From Hordeum vulgare subsp. vulgare (Eukaryota > Streptophyta > Magnoliopsida > Poales > Poaceae): a DNA stretch of 64,000 nucleotides. The position numbers and the translations under genes were made by a program. Positions 48,280 to 59,055 of the stretch are shown piece by piece; positions within the stretch are counted from its first letter, which is position 1, and every line of letters starts with the position of its first letter. The notes under the pieces were generated by a model. The model was not told the DNA's origin. It searched no databases and worked only from the letters and a program-made list of their open reading frames with translations. The stretch covers positions 233,157,084-233,221,083 of the forward strand of contig NC_058522.1 of the NCBI RefSeq assembly GCF_904849725.1, in the 5' to 3' direction.

Positions 48280-49606
48280 GAAAGCGCGCTCATCGAATTC
48301 ATCCGTGAGAATCGGGACATCTTCGCATGGAAACCTTCTGACATGCCTGGTGTGCTGAGAGAATTCGCTAAGCACCATCTTAATGTTGACCCAAAAGCAA
48401 AACCTGTCCAGCAGTATCTTCGCAGGTTTAACGAGGAACGGCGCAAGGCAATCGGGGAAGAGGTTGCCCGTCTCTTAGCCGCCGGATTCATCGTGGAAGT
48501 TTTCCAACCCAAGTGGTTGGCTAACCCGGTCTTGGTACTAAAAAAGAATGGCACTTTCCGTATGTGCATTGATTACACGGACCTTAATAGAGCTTGTCCC
48601 AAAGATCCTTTCGCTCTTCCCCGCATCGACCAGATTATTGACTCGGTGGCGGGATGCGAACGTTTGTGCTTTTTGGACGCCTACTCTGGTTATCACCAAA
48701 TCAAGATGGCCGTGGAGGATCAAGAAAAAACAGCTTTTATAACCCCCTTTGGGGCTTTTTGCTATGTCTCCATGCCGTTCGGGCTCAAGAGTGCAGGGGC
48801 AACTTATCAGCGCTGCATCCAGAACTGCCTCCGCGGCCAAATCGGACGCAACGTTCACGCCTATGTCGATGACATTGTGATTAAGACCCGTCGGGGGGAG
48901 ACGCTACAGGAGGATTTCGAGGAGACTTTCGATAATCTATGGGTGTATCAGATGAAGCTGAATCCCACCAAGTGTGTTTTTGGTGTTCCCGCAGGGAAAT
49001 TGTTGGGCTTCCTGGTGTCTGAGCGTGGCATTGAAGCTAACCCGGACAAAATCGAAGCATTCACATCCCTTGGGAAACCGGCTAATGTTAACCAAGTCCA
49101 ACGGATGGCGGGTCGCATTGCGGCTTTAAGTCACTTCGTAAGCCGCATGGGAGAAAAGGCGATTCCCCTTTATCAATTACTAAAGAAATCTGACCATTTT
49201 GTTTGGACAGATGAGGCAGATAAGGCTTTCGAAGCCTTGAAACGGCAACTGGTCAACCCGCCGGTCTTGGCCGCCCCGATTGAGAAAGAACCCATGCTTT
49301 TTTATATTGCGGCAAACTCTAAAGCAGTAAGTGTGGCGGTGGTCGTTGAAAGGAAGGAGGAAGGGAAGGAATACCCAGTGCAGTGCCCGGTATATTTTGT
49401 CAGCGAAGTGCTAACTCTTTCCAAGAAACGGTACCACATTGGCAGAAGTTAGTGTATGGGGTGTTTATGGCGAGTCAGAAGCTTAAGAATTATTTTCAAG
49501 AGCATCCCATCACGGTGGTTAGTTCCGCCCCCTTGGGGACATCATCCAGAATCGGGAGGCAATAGGGCAGATCACCAAATGGGAGATTGAACTTGGGCCG
49601 CATCAC
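48280..49606 (+). pseudogene. Reverse transcriptase and first RNase H segment of Tat-1
   Basis: Open in one frame to 49452. RT motifs: FRMCIDYTDLNRACPKDPF, CFLDAYSGYHQI, the MPFGLKSAGATYQR motif, and the catalytic YVDD at 48862-48873. The thumb/connection and a first RNase H-like segment follow (KAFEALKRQLVNPPVL). A 1-bp loss near 49434 ends the frame at 49452, and a second 1-bp loss in a G run near 49536 moves the reading to the third frame. RT copies element RNA into DNA in the cytoplasmic particle. Confidence 0.9.
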
Positions 49607-51475
49607 GTGCGATACACCCCTCGTACAACCATTAAATGTCAAGCCTTAGTTGATTTCGTCAATGATTGGACGGAATTGCAGGCCCCGGAGGACAGGCCTG
49701 ATCTTACATACTGGACTATTTATTTTGATGGATCCAGGCAGCTGGAAGGCTCGGGGGCTGGTGTGGTACTGGTATCCCCTCAAGGAGACAAATTTTGTTA
49801 TATCCTCCGACTCATGTTTCCGTGCACTAACAATGCTGCGGAATATGAAGCTTTGCTTCGCGGCTGGCGACTCGCCAAGGAGATGAACCTTACGCGGGTC
49901 AGATGTTTTGGCGACTCTGATCTGGTGGCGCAGCAAGTTTCAGGCACTTGGGATTCTCGAGACCCCGTGATGGCGGCTTACAGAAGAGCTGTGTCCGATG
50001 TGGCGGGTCATTTCCATGGCTATCGGGTTGATCACATTGACCGGCGCCTCAACGAGGCAGCTGACGCCCTTTCACATCTTGGTTCCCAGCGAAAGCCGGT
50101 TCCCCCCAATGTTTTTCTGGTTATTCTGCATAATCCCTCCGTGAGTTTGTCGTCGGAGGAAGAGTTGGCGATACCAGATCCTGAGTCTCAATTCGTGGTG
50201 GCTCTCCACGTCACGCCGGATTGGGTTCTTCCTTATCTGGCCTATCTCGGGCGGGGCGAGTTACCAATAGACGAAGTTTTGGCCCGCCAAATTGTTCGAC
50301 GGAGCAAATCCATGGTGATCATCAATGGTGAATTATATAAACGGAGTGCCTCTGAAGTTTTTCAACGATGCGTTTCCTCCGAAGAAGGATGCATAATCCT
50401 AAATGACATTCATTCCGGAAATTGCGGGCATCACGCCGGGTCATGGTCTTTGGTTTCAAAGGCATTCCGTCATGGTTTCTTTTGGTTGACAGCTCATGCA
50501 GATGCAGAAGAGATAGTTCGCCGGTGCGAGGGATGCGAGCGTTATGGACGACAGGCTCATGTGCCGGCTCAAGAACTAAGAATGATTCCCATCACTTGGC
50601 CTTTCGCGGTCTGGGGGTTAGACATGGTTGGCCCCTTTAAAATGTCATCCAATAAGAAAACCCATTTGCTGGTGGCGGTTGACAAGTTCACCAAGTGGGT
50701 TGAGGCAGAACCTATTGGAACTTGCGATGCGGAGACGGCGGTCAAATTCTTGAAGAAGCTGATTTTCCGCTTTGGATATCCACACAGTATCATTACTGAT
50801 AATGGCACTAACCTGTCTCAAGGGGTGATGCAGGAGTTTTGCCGTCGAGAGCATATCCGGCTTGATGTTTCTGCGGTCGCTCACCCGCAATCTAACGGGC
50901 AGGCGGAATGGGCGAATCAGGAAGTTTTACGGGGAATTAAGCCCCGACTCATGGTTCCCTTGGAAAAGTCCCCGGGATGTTGGGTTGAAGAATTGCCTTC
51001 AGTGTTATGGAGCATCCGGTCCACCTCGAATCGGTCCACGGGTTTTACCCCTTTCTTTCTGGTCTATGGAGCAGAAGCTGTTCTTCCCACTAACATAAGG
51101 CATGACTCGCCCAGAGTCGTCGCTTATGTGGAAGAGGACAACGAACTGGCGCGTCAAGACTCTTTGGACGCCTTAGAGGAGGCGCGTGACTTGGCTGCGG
51201 CCCGATCGGCCATCTATCAGCAGGATTTGCGGCGTTATCATAATCGCCGGGTCAAGAGCCGAACCTTTCAGGAAGGCGACTTAGTGCTTCGGCTGATACA
51301 GGATCGTGCTAGCATGCATAAGTTATCACCACCATGGGAAGGGCCGTTCGTCGTCAGCAAAAATCTTCACAACGGCTCTTACTATCTGGTGGATCTCCGG
51401 CCTGACCGGCCAACCACGGAGACTGAGTCAACCTGCCTGTGGAATATTGCCCACTTGCGGCCTTACTACACTTGA
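49607..51475 (+). CDS. RNase H (second) and integrase of Tat-1, 622 aa open segment
   Basis: This is the open C-terminal part of pol; the start shown is only the edge of the frame. RNase H covers about residues 35-165 with D in YFDGS (49727), E in AAEYEALL, D in FGDSDL and D in AADALSHL, all present. Then come an H-H-C-C zinc-binding module (about 50400-50560) and an integrase core with D at 50621 (GLDMVGP), D at 50798 (ITDNGT) and E at 50906 (QAEWANQ), giving the D-35-E spacing. The C-terminal module contains WEGPFVVS. All catalytic residues are intact in this segment, but upstream frameshifts prevent its translation from gag-pol. Confidence 0.9.
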   Translation: MRYTPRTTIKCQALVDFVNDWTELQAPEDRPDLTYWTIYFDGSRQLEGSGAGVVLVSPQGDKFCYILRLMFPCTNNAAEYEALLRGWRLAKEMNLTRVRCFGDSDLVAQQVSGTWDSRDPVMAAYRRAVSDVAGHFHGYRVDHIDRRLNEAADALSHLGSQRKPVPPNVFLVILHNPSVSLSSEEELAIPDPESQFVVALHVTPDWVLPYLAYLGRGELPIDEVLARQIVRRSKSMVIINGELYKRSASEVFQRCVSSEEGCIILNDIHSGNCGHHAGSWSLVSKAFRHGFFWLTAHADAEEIVRRCEGCERYGRQAHVPAQELRMIPITWPFAVWGLDMVGPFKMSSNKKTHLLVAVDKFTKWVEAEPIGTCDAETAVKFLKKLIFRFGYPHSIITDNGTNLSQGVMQEFCRREHIRLDVSAVAHPQSNGQAEWANQEVLRGIKPRLMVPLEKSPGCWVEELPSVLWSIRSTSNRSTGFTPFFLVYGAEAVLPTNIRHDSPRVVAYVEEDNELARQDSLDALEEARDLAAARSAIYQQDLRRYHNRRVKSRTFQEGDLVLRLIQDRASMHKLSPPWEGPFVVSKNLHNGSYYLVDLRPDRPTTETESTCLWNIAHLRPYYT

Positions 51476-51597
51476 GCTTATAAGCTCTGCATTTTGTAAG
51501 TTTTTTAGTCCTTATTATAAAGCAATACAATTAAAATGCCTCCCGACTTGGGGGCTCCCTCTTATTGAGATCAGCTTTATTATCATTTTGGTCTACG

Positions 51598-52157
51598 AAA
51601 TCATTATTCTGGGCGGCGCTTGAGCTTTCTGACTCGTCCGATCCTATCGCGACCTTATGAGCCGACGAAATCATTATCTTGGGCGGTGCTTGAGCTTTCT
51701 GACTCGCCCGATCCTGTCGCGACCTTATGAGCCGACGAAATCATTATCTTGGGCGGTGCTTGAGCTTTCTGACTCGCCCGATCCTGTCGCGACCTTATGA
51801 GCCGACGAAATCATTATATTGGGCGGTGCTTGAGCTTTCTGACTCGCCCGATCCTGTCGCGACCTTATGAGCCGACGAAATCATTATCTTGGGTGGTTCT
51901 TGAGCTTTCTGACTCGCCCGATCCTGTCGCAACCTTATGAGCCGACGAAATCATTATCTTGGGCGGTGCTTGAGCTTTCTGACTCGCCCGATCCTGTCGC
52001 GACCTTATGAGCCGACGAAATCATTATCTTGGGCGGTGCTTGAGCTTTCTGACTCGCCCGATCCTGTCGCGACCTTATGAGCCGATGAAATTATTATCTT
52101 GGGCGGTGCTTGAGCTTTCTGACTCGCCCTATCCCGTCGCGACCTTATGAGCTGACG
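51598..52157. repeat. 70-bp tandem array of Tat-1, 8 units
   Basis: Eight units of 70 bp starting at 51598, 51668, 51738, 51808, 51878, 51948, 52018 and 52088. They lie between the end of integrase (51475, plus strand) and the end of the antisense gene (52593, minus strand), that is between two converging genes. Inner units are nearly identical and edge units diverged, as expected for unequal exchange. Confidence 0.95.
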
Positions 52158-52592
52158 AAAGTACTGTTTTTTACCTTCCTGGCACTGCCACAAGGTTTTT
52201 CAGACTTTTTTTCCTGATTCGCCTCAAAATATTTTGGGGCGACTGCTATTTGTTATCACTTATTATTCAGTGAGATGATTTCACATATGTTTTTCAATGC
52301 TTAGAACAGGTTGATGATCGAGATCACTCTATCCATGGCGGATTAAGCGTCATAAAAAATCCTCAAACGGAGGATCAAGTATTTCAAATCGCCTTAAGGG
52401 CGACATAAGGATATTTTAAAGGTATCACAAAGGCAGTATCGATTCCTAAAGGAGACCTATTACATGGCTCTCATGGCCAATTCAATGGAAATTTATTCTG
52501 CTGACGCCCTTGGATCAGTCTGTTGCGAGCTTTGGCCAACCTCAATCTGCAAATCGCCCAGTACCCAGTTACACTTGGACAGAGCGGCAAAT

Positions 52593-55500
52593 TCATCTTT
52601 CGATCAGGATTGATGAAAGATCCGCGTCCAAGTCAAAAGGATTCTTGGGTCGCCGCGGAGTTAAGCTGGTCGTTACAAAGGTTGGCGGGTTGACCTTCTT
52701 GTTCTTGCTATCATAGGCGGCCTGGTACTTTGATAAGTCCAGGCTTGCAGCAAGCTGAGTCGCTGCAAGACGGGAGTCCTTCACAACACGCTGGTAGTCT
52801 TCTTCGGCGAATTCTGACCCATCATCCTTAAGTTGAGGAAAGCCCGCCGCTACCTCTTCTGGGTTGATTTCTGGAGCATATGCTAAGGAGCGACTCAATG
52901 TAGACAGCACTCCCTTCCGGGCGGCTGGCTGAGTTAACTCGCCAATTTGGGGAGGAAGAGTGGATAGGCAGCCAAGCATCTTCTTTATGGAGGTTATAGG
53001 CTCCTTGGCGCCCATCACTGCCTTCACAGTCAGTACACTGCCGGTATATAGCTGCTCTGTCAGCGTGTAAATCGCCTTCAGCGTCAGAACGCAATCATCC
53101 TGAAGGTTGGCGGCTCTCGGACCTGTACAAGGGGTAATGATAATTAGCGACTCAGATAAGAGTTATTTGTTTAAAAAGGTCAAGAGTTAGTATTTAACCA
53201 AAGACGGCTTGCACCATGTTTGAGATATGACGTTTTAAACCGGACAGCTCTTGTCGCACAGTAGCCAGCTTGGCTTCAGCCTTCTCTGCTCGCTTTGCTA
53301 AAGCATCTTGGTCATCTTGAGCCCTTTTTAAATCGGCTTTTAGTTTTTCCATCTCAGCCAAGACCAGTTGATATTTATCCTCCGATTTGGCCCGGGCATC
53401 CTGTTGATCAGATAAGCTTTTCTTGAAGTCGCCAAGTGCTGATTCAGTCTGGGTAAGAGATTCCTGTTGAAGCATATGATTAAGGGGCAAGTCTTAGAAC
53501 TATTGCAAGCAATATCCCTGACACTTGGGGGCTAATGTATAATTTTTCAGACAAAATTATACAGCATCAAGATCAGGCTCATCTTCTTACTGATGACCCG
53601 GCCCTTGGGGGTTACTGGTCGAAAGCTTTCTAGTCATCAAGACCCGGCTCATCTTTTTACTGATGACCCAGCCCTTGGGGGTTACAGGTCGAAAGTTTTC
53701 TGGTCATCAAGAACCGGCTCATCTTTTTACTGATGAGCCGGTCCTTGGGGGTTACTGGTCGAAAGTTTTCTAGTCATCAAGACCCGGCTCATCTTTTTAC
53801 TGATGACCCGACCCTTGGGGGTGAATGAAGATAATATGGTATACAACAAAACTTACCTCATGTTCGTTTTCCAGCATCCGAAGCAGGCTTTTCTCCATCT
53901 CATAACGCGCCTCTAGGCGACTTGCAAAACCAGAGCAAAGTTCTTTGAACTCCAAATGTTCATATTGGGAGAGCTTAGCCTTGGAGAGTTCATATTCAGG
54001 AACAGTTTGAGATGATGATGACACATGCTTCGATAAAACCGTTGTGGCCGGTTTAGAGAAGCTGGTACCAGTGATAATTACAGCGTCCGGGTCTTCTGTT
54101 GTTGTCAATGGACTTGGAGGCTTGGGGGCATCCATTGTTTCCTTGGGAGAGCTAGGGAGATCCTCAGGTTTGTCTTGGTCCAGGTTATCTTGGATCGGCA
54201 CCGGCTCTTTGATAGGCTCAGAGATTATGACGGGAGTTGACCCGCCAGTCCTCCTTTTCTTTGCTTGTGCCCTGAAAGAGGAAAGAGGTGCGTTTAAGGA
54301 CTGAGAATTTATCACCATCAGATTCAAAGTAAAAATTATTAAAAGACTTACCTAGGGACACTGATCATTGGAGGAAGTGCCGACATTACTGAGTCGCCAG
54401 ATGTAGGAGGAGAATTCTACAAGAGTTGCACGACGAAGATATAAGCGGGTTACAAATCGATCCAAAGAGACATGAAGAAGTGTTGTTAAAGGATACCTTA
54501 TTTGGCCTTTTCTTGTTCCCTGTGGGTAAACCGGACACCAGATCACCGGAATGCCTTCGGGTCTTCCAATTCAAAGTGTATTGTGCTTTCTTCAGAAGAA
54601 AATTTGGATCCAAACAAGCATTTGGATGTGAGAAGGGAACTTTCCCACAAATTCGCCTAGCCGGCTTAGGTGGAGAAGGAGATGAATCGGAGGAAACATA
54701 AATTACCTCTACAGAATCCTCCTGGCTTTCGTTGTCTTCATTCTATTCCACAGATGCAGAGGTATAAATACAAAGTTAATAGTAATGAATGGCGAGTTAA
54801 GAGAAGATAGGTTTTTACCTCCGAAGGTGCATCGCCGACTTGGGATTCATCGACCTCGGATGGTTCAGTCACAGCAGCTTTTCCCTTGCCCTTGGTTTTC
54901 TTCTTTGGTGGTGGCCTAGCTTGCTTCTTGGCTGGCTTTTTGGGTTTCTTGGACCAAAATTTATCACCTTTCTGAAATGGCACATGTTATAAGAGGCCAT
55001 AATTCGAATGAGACATAAGAAGTAAAAGACAAAAGGCGGGTTAAAGTTGCTTACCTTGGGTGCCGGGTTAATCTTGCAAAAGGGTTTGAGACCTATTTGG
55101 CTGCGTTTTCCCGCAGGCTCGCTGGTCAACTTCTTCATGATGGTGACAATGTCGCTTTCCGTTAGAGCCGTGCGGAAGTAACATTGAGGATGGTCTAGAG
55201 TACCGTCAAATTCACACATTAACCCGTCCCGACGACTTAGAGGGAGGATGCGCCACTCGACCCAGCAGCGGATCAAGTCAACACCAGTAAGGCCGTGGTT
55301 TGTCAAAGATCTTAACTCGGACAAAACTGGGATAAAATCTGATTCTTCTTCGTCGGTGAGCTTTTCCGGGAGCTTGAAATTCGTTGGGATGCGATCTTCC
55401 CTATAACCCAGAAGCTTGTTTTCGCCTACAGGCGAGGTCTCTTGACAATAGAACCAAGACTGACTCCAGCCTTTGGGGTGGCTTGGCATGGCGAGTGACG

Positions 55501-55938
55501 GAAATGGGCTATCCCTGCGGCGCTGAACATTTACACCGCCGAGCTCCAGGCTGGGACCATTGTGAAATTTTGTTTGGCGATTTAAGTAGAAGAAATACTA
55601 GAATAAGGGAACTAAGGGTTCCATCCGCAGGTAAGCCTCACAAAACACCTGGAACTGGCATAGGTTGCTTATCGAATTGGGCCCTAGATCCTGGAGGCGG
55701 ACATTCATGAAAGCCATGGCGTCTCTAAGGAACTTCGATCGGGACGGCTTAAAACCCCGCTCAAGGTGTTCAACGAAAACAACTATTTCCCCTTCTTTGG
55801 GATTGGGGATTTCCTCTCCGAACCCGGTACGCCAACCGGTAACATCCGAGGGTCCAAATTTCCCGTTTTCACATAATCCTCTAGTATGGCATCATTGACC
55901 TTGGTAGGGAGCCAGTCACTTTTGAAAATGGCGCCCAT
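52593..55938 (-). pseudogene. Spliced antisense gene of Tat-1, seven coding exons
   Basis: Exons: 55938-55055, 54971-54819, 54742-54497, 54416-54352, 54271-53857, 53463-53199, 53122-52593. Every intron has GT and AG ends, five are 76-83 bp and one is 393 bp, and all joins keep phase, giving about 852 residues when lesions are ignored. Exon 1 encodes the globular domain I link to PF04195; exons 2-3 are Lys/Pro-rich then acidic; exon 5 is Pro/Ser-rich; exon 6 is a coiled coil (LAEMEKLKADLKRAQDD); exon 7 is a conserved C-terminal domain. Exon 1 is broken here by a 1-bp loss near 55847 and a TAG at 55598-55600; exons 2-7 are open. Function unknown. Splice sites are by eye. Confidence 0.75.
53565..53823. 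repeat. Second 70-bp tandem array, inside intron 5 of the antisense gene
   Basis: Units start catcaaga at 53565, 53635, 53705 and 53775, the last incomplete (about 3.7 units). They contain ggctcatctttttactgatg and cccttgggggtta. The sequence is unrelated to the 51598 array, but the period is also 70 bp. The duplicate block at 42191-44553 ends within the first unit. Confidence 0.92.
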
Positions 55939-56375
55939 GCTACAAAGGAATAAAGTGCGGGTGAATTGACACGCCAAAACATCTACTGTAAGAGGTGAAA
56001 CAATTTCAGTTAACTCGCCAACTAATTTGTCTGTGGGCTAAGAAAAAAATCTTGATTCGCCAAACGAAGGCCCGAGTCAGGTTCCTATGGTGACTTACGA
56101 AGTTTGGCTACTTAAAGGAGTTGTGTCTCAATGCGTTGGAGGCATTTATCCAAAAATGGTGAAGTATGAAGACTACAAACAGTTTTCACATAACGAGCGG
56201 TAGATTATGGATCTACTGGACAACTGAAAATAAATGCGGAAAATGGCCGGATGCGGTAAACTACGACCAAGATGGGACAATGCTATTGGTTTGGTGAAAT
56301 ACTACTCTAAGTGTGCAAATCAAGGGCGGATAAATAAAGGTGTTAGAGACGTTGGTTTTCTCGTCATCATCGATA

Positions 56376-56888
56376 TCAACAAATCAAGAACAAGTAACAA
56401 CTATTCGGGGAGGCATCAAGAACATGGCAGTGATGAACTTCGAAAAGGAATAGGGATCTGCTCTTGAGTAAACGGAGACCTAACCTGGTGGGTTCGGCCG
56501 GAGATGGTCGACGGCGACGAAGGCTTCTAGAGGGGCGCGGAAACCTCGGGCGGCGTCGAAGTATTCGGCGGCGACGAAGCGTACGGCGGCGACGAGGAGC
56601 TCGACAGCGGCGAAGTGTTCGACAACGACGAGAACTGCTCGGCCCCGACGGGGTGTTCGGCGGCGACGAAGCCTTCGGGCAGCGCCAAAGCCTTCGGGTG
56701 GCGATGAGGACTTCGGATGGCGGCGAAGCTCTCGGGTGGCGGCGGAGCTCTCGCTGCAGTAATGGAAGGAATGCTGACGAGACTAGTGGGTGGAATGCGC
56801 CCAGTCTTGTCCCCCACCTATTTAACAGGGCAGACGCTGGAATCGAGGCGCCGTGAGCGGGAACCGTCAAACGGAAAAGATTCGCCAT
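56376..56888 (-). other. Arg/Pro-rich leader ORF of the antisense gene, copy in Tat-1
   Basis: A 170-codon frame of the same length and register as at 38021-38533, with many substitutions but no frame break. The low-complexity cgtcgccgccga-type text makes long chance frames likely. A candidate donor (ccaccag/gttagg) lies at about 56485, followed by a long presumed intron to the acceptor before ATG 55938. Confidence 0.35.
56819..56825 (-). promoter_or_regulatory. TATA-like box of the antisense gene, Tat-1
   Basis: The minus strand reads ttaaata in gttaaataggtgggg, about 300 bp inside the 3' LTR boundary. It is conserved with 38084-38090. It would drive transcription away from the 3' LTR, against pol. 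Confidence 0.4.
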
Positions 56889-57112
56889 GATGGCGCCCCG
56901 AAATTTTTGGGATAATGATGTCGAAGGATCCGTTGAGAGATTACGTCGTTATCCTTTCCGGGATTCGAGGAAGGAGCTAACCAGAAGCGGTTTGGCGACT
57001 CAGGTTTTTCCGCAACAGATGGCGGTTCGAGTGCATGGTGCATGAGAAGAGTGAAGATGAATCGCCCTTAAGTTGAGCAAAGATATTGGCGTGAGAGAAA
57101 TTCAAGTCAATC

Positions 57113-57122
57113 TGGGGCCTAA
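57113..57122 (+). other. Polypurine tract of Tat-1
   Basis: tggggcctaa directly precedes the 3' LTR start TGTTGGGG. Element A has the same text in reverse at 37787-37796. Confidence 0.6.
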
Positions 57123-57630
57123 TGTTGGGGATATTATCTGTTGATAACCCGCCCTAAGTGGGCCGGGTCACCAAAGCTGGCGACTCATCTAAGATGTAGT
57201 TTGGGCCTTGGTCTGGTAGAGCCAAGAGTAGTATGGCGGTTTATGACTTTCGGAAGGAGTCCATAATAAATAAGGTTTCCAAGCTCCGGAAGGAGGCGAC
57301 TTAGAGATCGCAAGGGTCACGATTTGTGTAAAGGGAAGGATCCTTGTAAACCCTAAGGACTCGACCTGTATATAAAGGCGAGTCCCAGGGGAGAAGAGGA
57401 CATGTTAGAAATCATCGATTGCTAGGTCTGGCGAGTTACGCCCTCCTTGTAATCAAAACTCCATCAATACAACTGAAAGTAGGACGTAGGCCTTTACCTC
57501 CTCACGAGGGGCCGAACCTGGGTAAATTGCCGTCTCTCTCCCGTTCAACCCCTTTGAGTCGCCACCAAAGTGCGATGGCTCCAGTACTAAGTCCTTTCAC
57601 GAGGACATATGCCGTGACAAAACCACGACA
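57123..57630 (+). repeat. 3' LTR of Tat-1
   Basis: 508 bp, TGTTGGGGATATTATC to CCACGACA. A TATA box lies near 57369. The outer flank is ccaat. No matching flank can be found at the truncated 5' LTR. Confidence 0.92.
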
Positions 57631-59055
57631 CCAATCGTCTTCTTCCCCATCTCCCTTCCACGACGGGAGATTCGGCAATGCGTGTGAAGGGACCGGCGAT
57701 GGCGAAGGAGGCTTCTTGGTTGGAGGAGGAAGAAGAGGATAGGGGGCGGAGAGGCAGATGTGAATGAGTAGCACCCCCTTCTTGGGAATCCTTCCATATG
57801 TTTGGGGGCCACACGTTGGGGGCTTGATCTTCGCTATCGCTCTGAGGGATTGTCGTTTGCTTACCGGTGGTTCCCCTTTTAACTCCCTAATGGCTATTTT
57901 TTAGAGACCCCCACGACCATCGTTAAATGCGTAGAGTGGACGTGGGTCGTGGGAGGATTAGCGGTTCCTCGACACGTGTCCGTGCATTGGGGGAGCCTGA
58001 CCCAACATGCCCAGTGACATGTATGGCTCAGGCTCGGGGGCTTCTGATGGGGTACACAAACTGGGGTTTTTATTTCCATTGACTTGTGCACGGACGATGA
58101 GCCACCGGCCCGACAACCTAGGGCTGCCAGTGAATGCTACCACTCCATCAAGGCCTGACCAGGGCTAGAGAAGCCGCTCTACGACGAAGTCAAGGAACGC
58201 ATTAAGAAGACCAATACTCTGACATACGCAACCCCCAATGGCCATAGACGCCGGCAAGACCAACACCAACAACCCAAGATGCGTCAAGGTACCCTGGCAC
58301 CTGTCGGGGTCAAAGGCGTAATCGTCCTCACCAAGACCCGGCAAGGCGCCTCCCCGGCACGCGTGAGACAGCCTACCACAGCACCACCTCATCTCCACAC
58401 CATTCACTTGTCGATGAGGTGTCGATCTCCCAGATGGCTAGGTGGCTCTCGCTAGCTACATGGTGCCACGTCAGAAGACAGGTTGCAACCTGTTGACTCC
58501 TGTCCAAAAGCGTGTAAAGACCTCAAGCCACGACCAGCTCATAGGTGGCAAAGGCCTTCCGGGAATGCACCCTCGCTCGCCACCTAGGGCCGCATTTATG
58601 GCGCCTTGTCATAAGTGCCAGAGTTAGGTATTATAGCACTGTTAGCTATCGGATCATGTCAGTTGGCAGTGTGGACGCCCCTTTAGCTATAAAAGGAGGC
58701 CCAAGGCAACCTAGCAAAGGATTCAAATATTTGGGCATTTGAGTTCTTAGAGATTCAACACTTGGTAGATTAGGTCCCTGTGGTATTAGAGCCAAGTGTA
58801 AGCACACACACGCGCTAGATCTCCCTGGCAACACTTGCCGGGGTGTATCTCCATGCAACTTCATCTTCCCCAATCAGTCCACCAAACCAGGAGTAGGGTT
58901 TTACGCTACATAGCGACCCGGGCGTGGGTAAAAAACCCCGAGCCTCATCACCGTTCTGTTTCATAGTCTCTTCTCTTTGTGTGATACAACCTCCCCGCCG
59001 AACCACAAGGGTCCCGAAGGTCCCATAGGTGACTGCGTGCACACCTGCACCGACA
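57631..59055 (+). mobile_element. 3' end of LTR element F (unclassified, Gypsy-like)
   Basis: About 410 bp of non-coding internal sequence ends in the purine tract ggctcgggggcttc (58031-58044) and is followed by an LTR from 58045. The left side is cut by Tat-1. Beyond 59055 the sequence turns into Athila pol, so F was inserted in that pol gene. No protein of F is in the window; Gypsy type is inferred from the tract and LTR style only. Confidence 0.6.
58045..59055 (+). repeat. 3' LTR of element F
   Basis: About 1,011 bp, beginning TGATGGGGTACACAAAC and ending gcaccgaca. A TATA box (tataaaa, 58688-58694) in agctataaaaggagg marks the promoter. The right end is set by where Athila homology starts. 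Confidence 0.6.

Larger units (their letters stand above)
44553..57630 (+). mobile_element. Tat-like Gypsy element Tat-1, nearly complete
   Basis: Order: 5' LTR (lacking its first 31 bp), PBS, gag-protease, RT, first RNase H-like segment, second RNase H, DD35E integrase, 70-bp array, antisense gene, purine tract, 3' LTR. Full length would be about 13.1 kb. Two RNase H regions before integrase are a known mark of the Tat lineage. Fatima is a Triticeae family of similar size and LTR length that I would test first, but I cannot confirm it. The two LTRs differ at about 17 of 477 aligned sites by eye. All sense genes are broken, so this copy cannot move by itself. Confidence 0.9.

Noticed and set aside
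48072..48569. 165-codon minus-strand frame opposite the gag-RT border
   Set aside because: Shadow of the conserved sense frame; no splice or promoter signs, unlike the antisense gene at 52593-55938.
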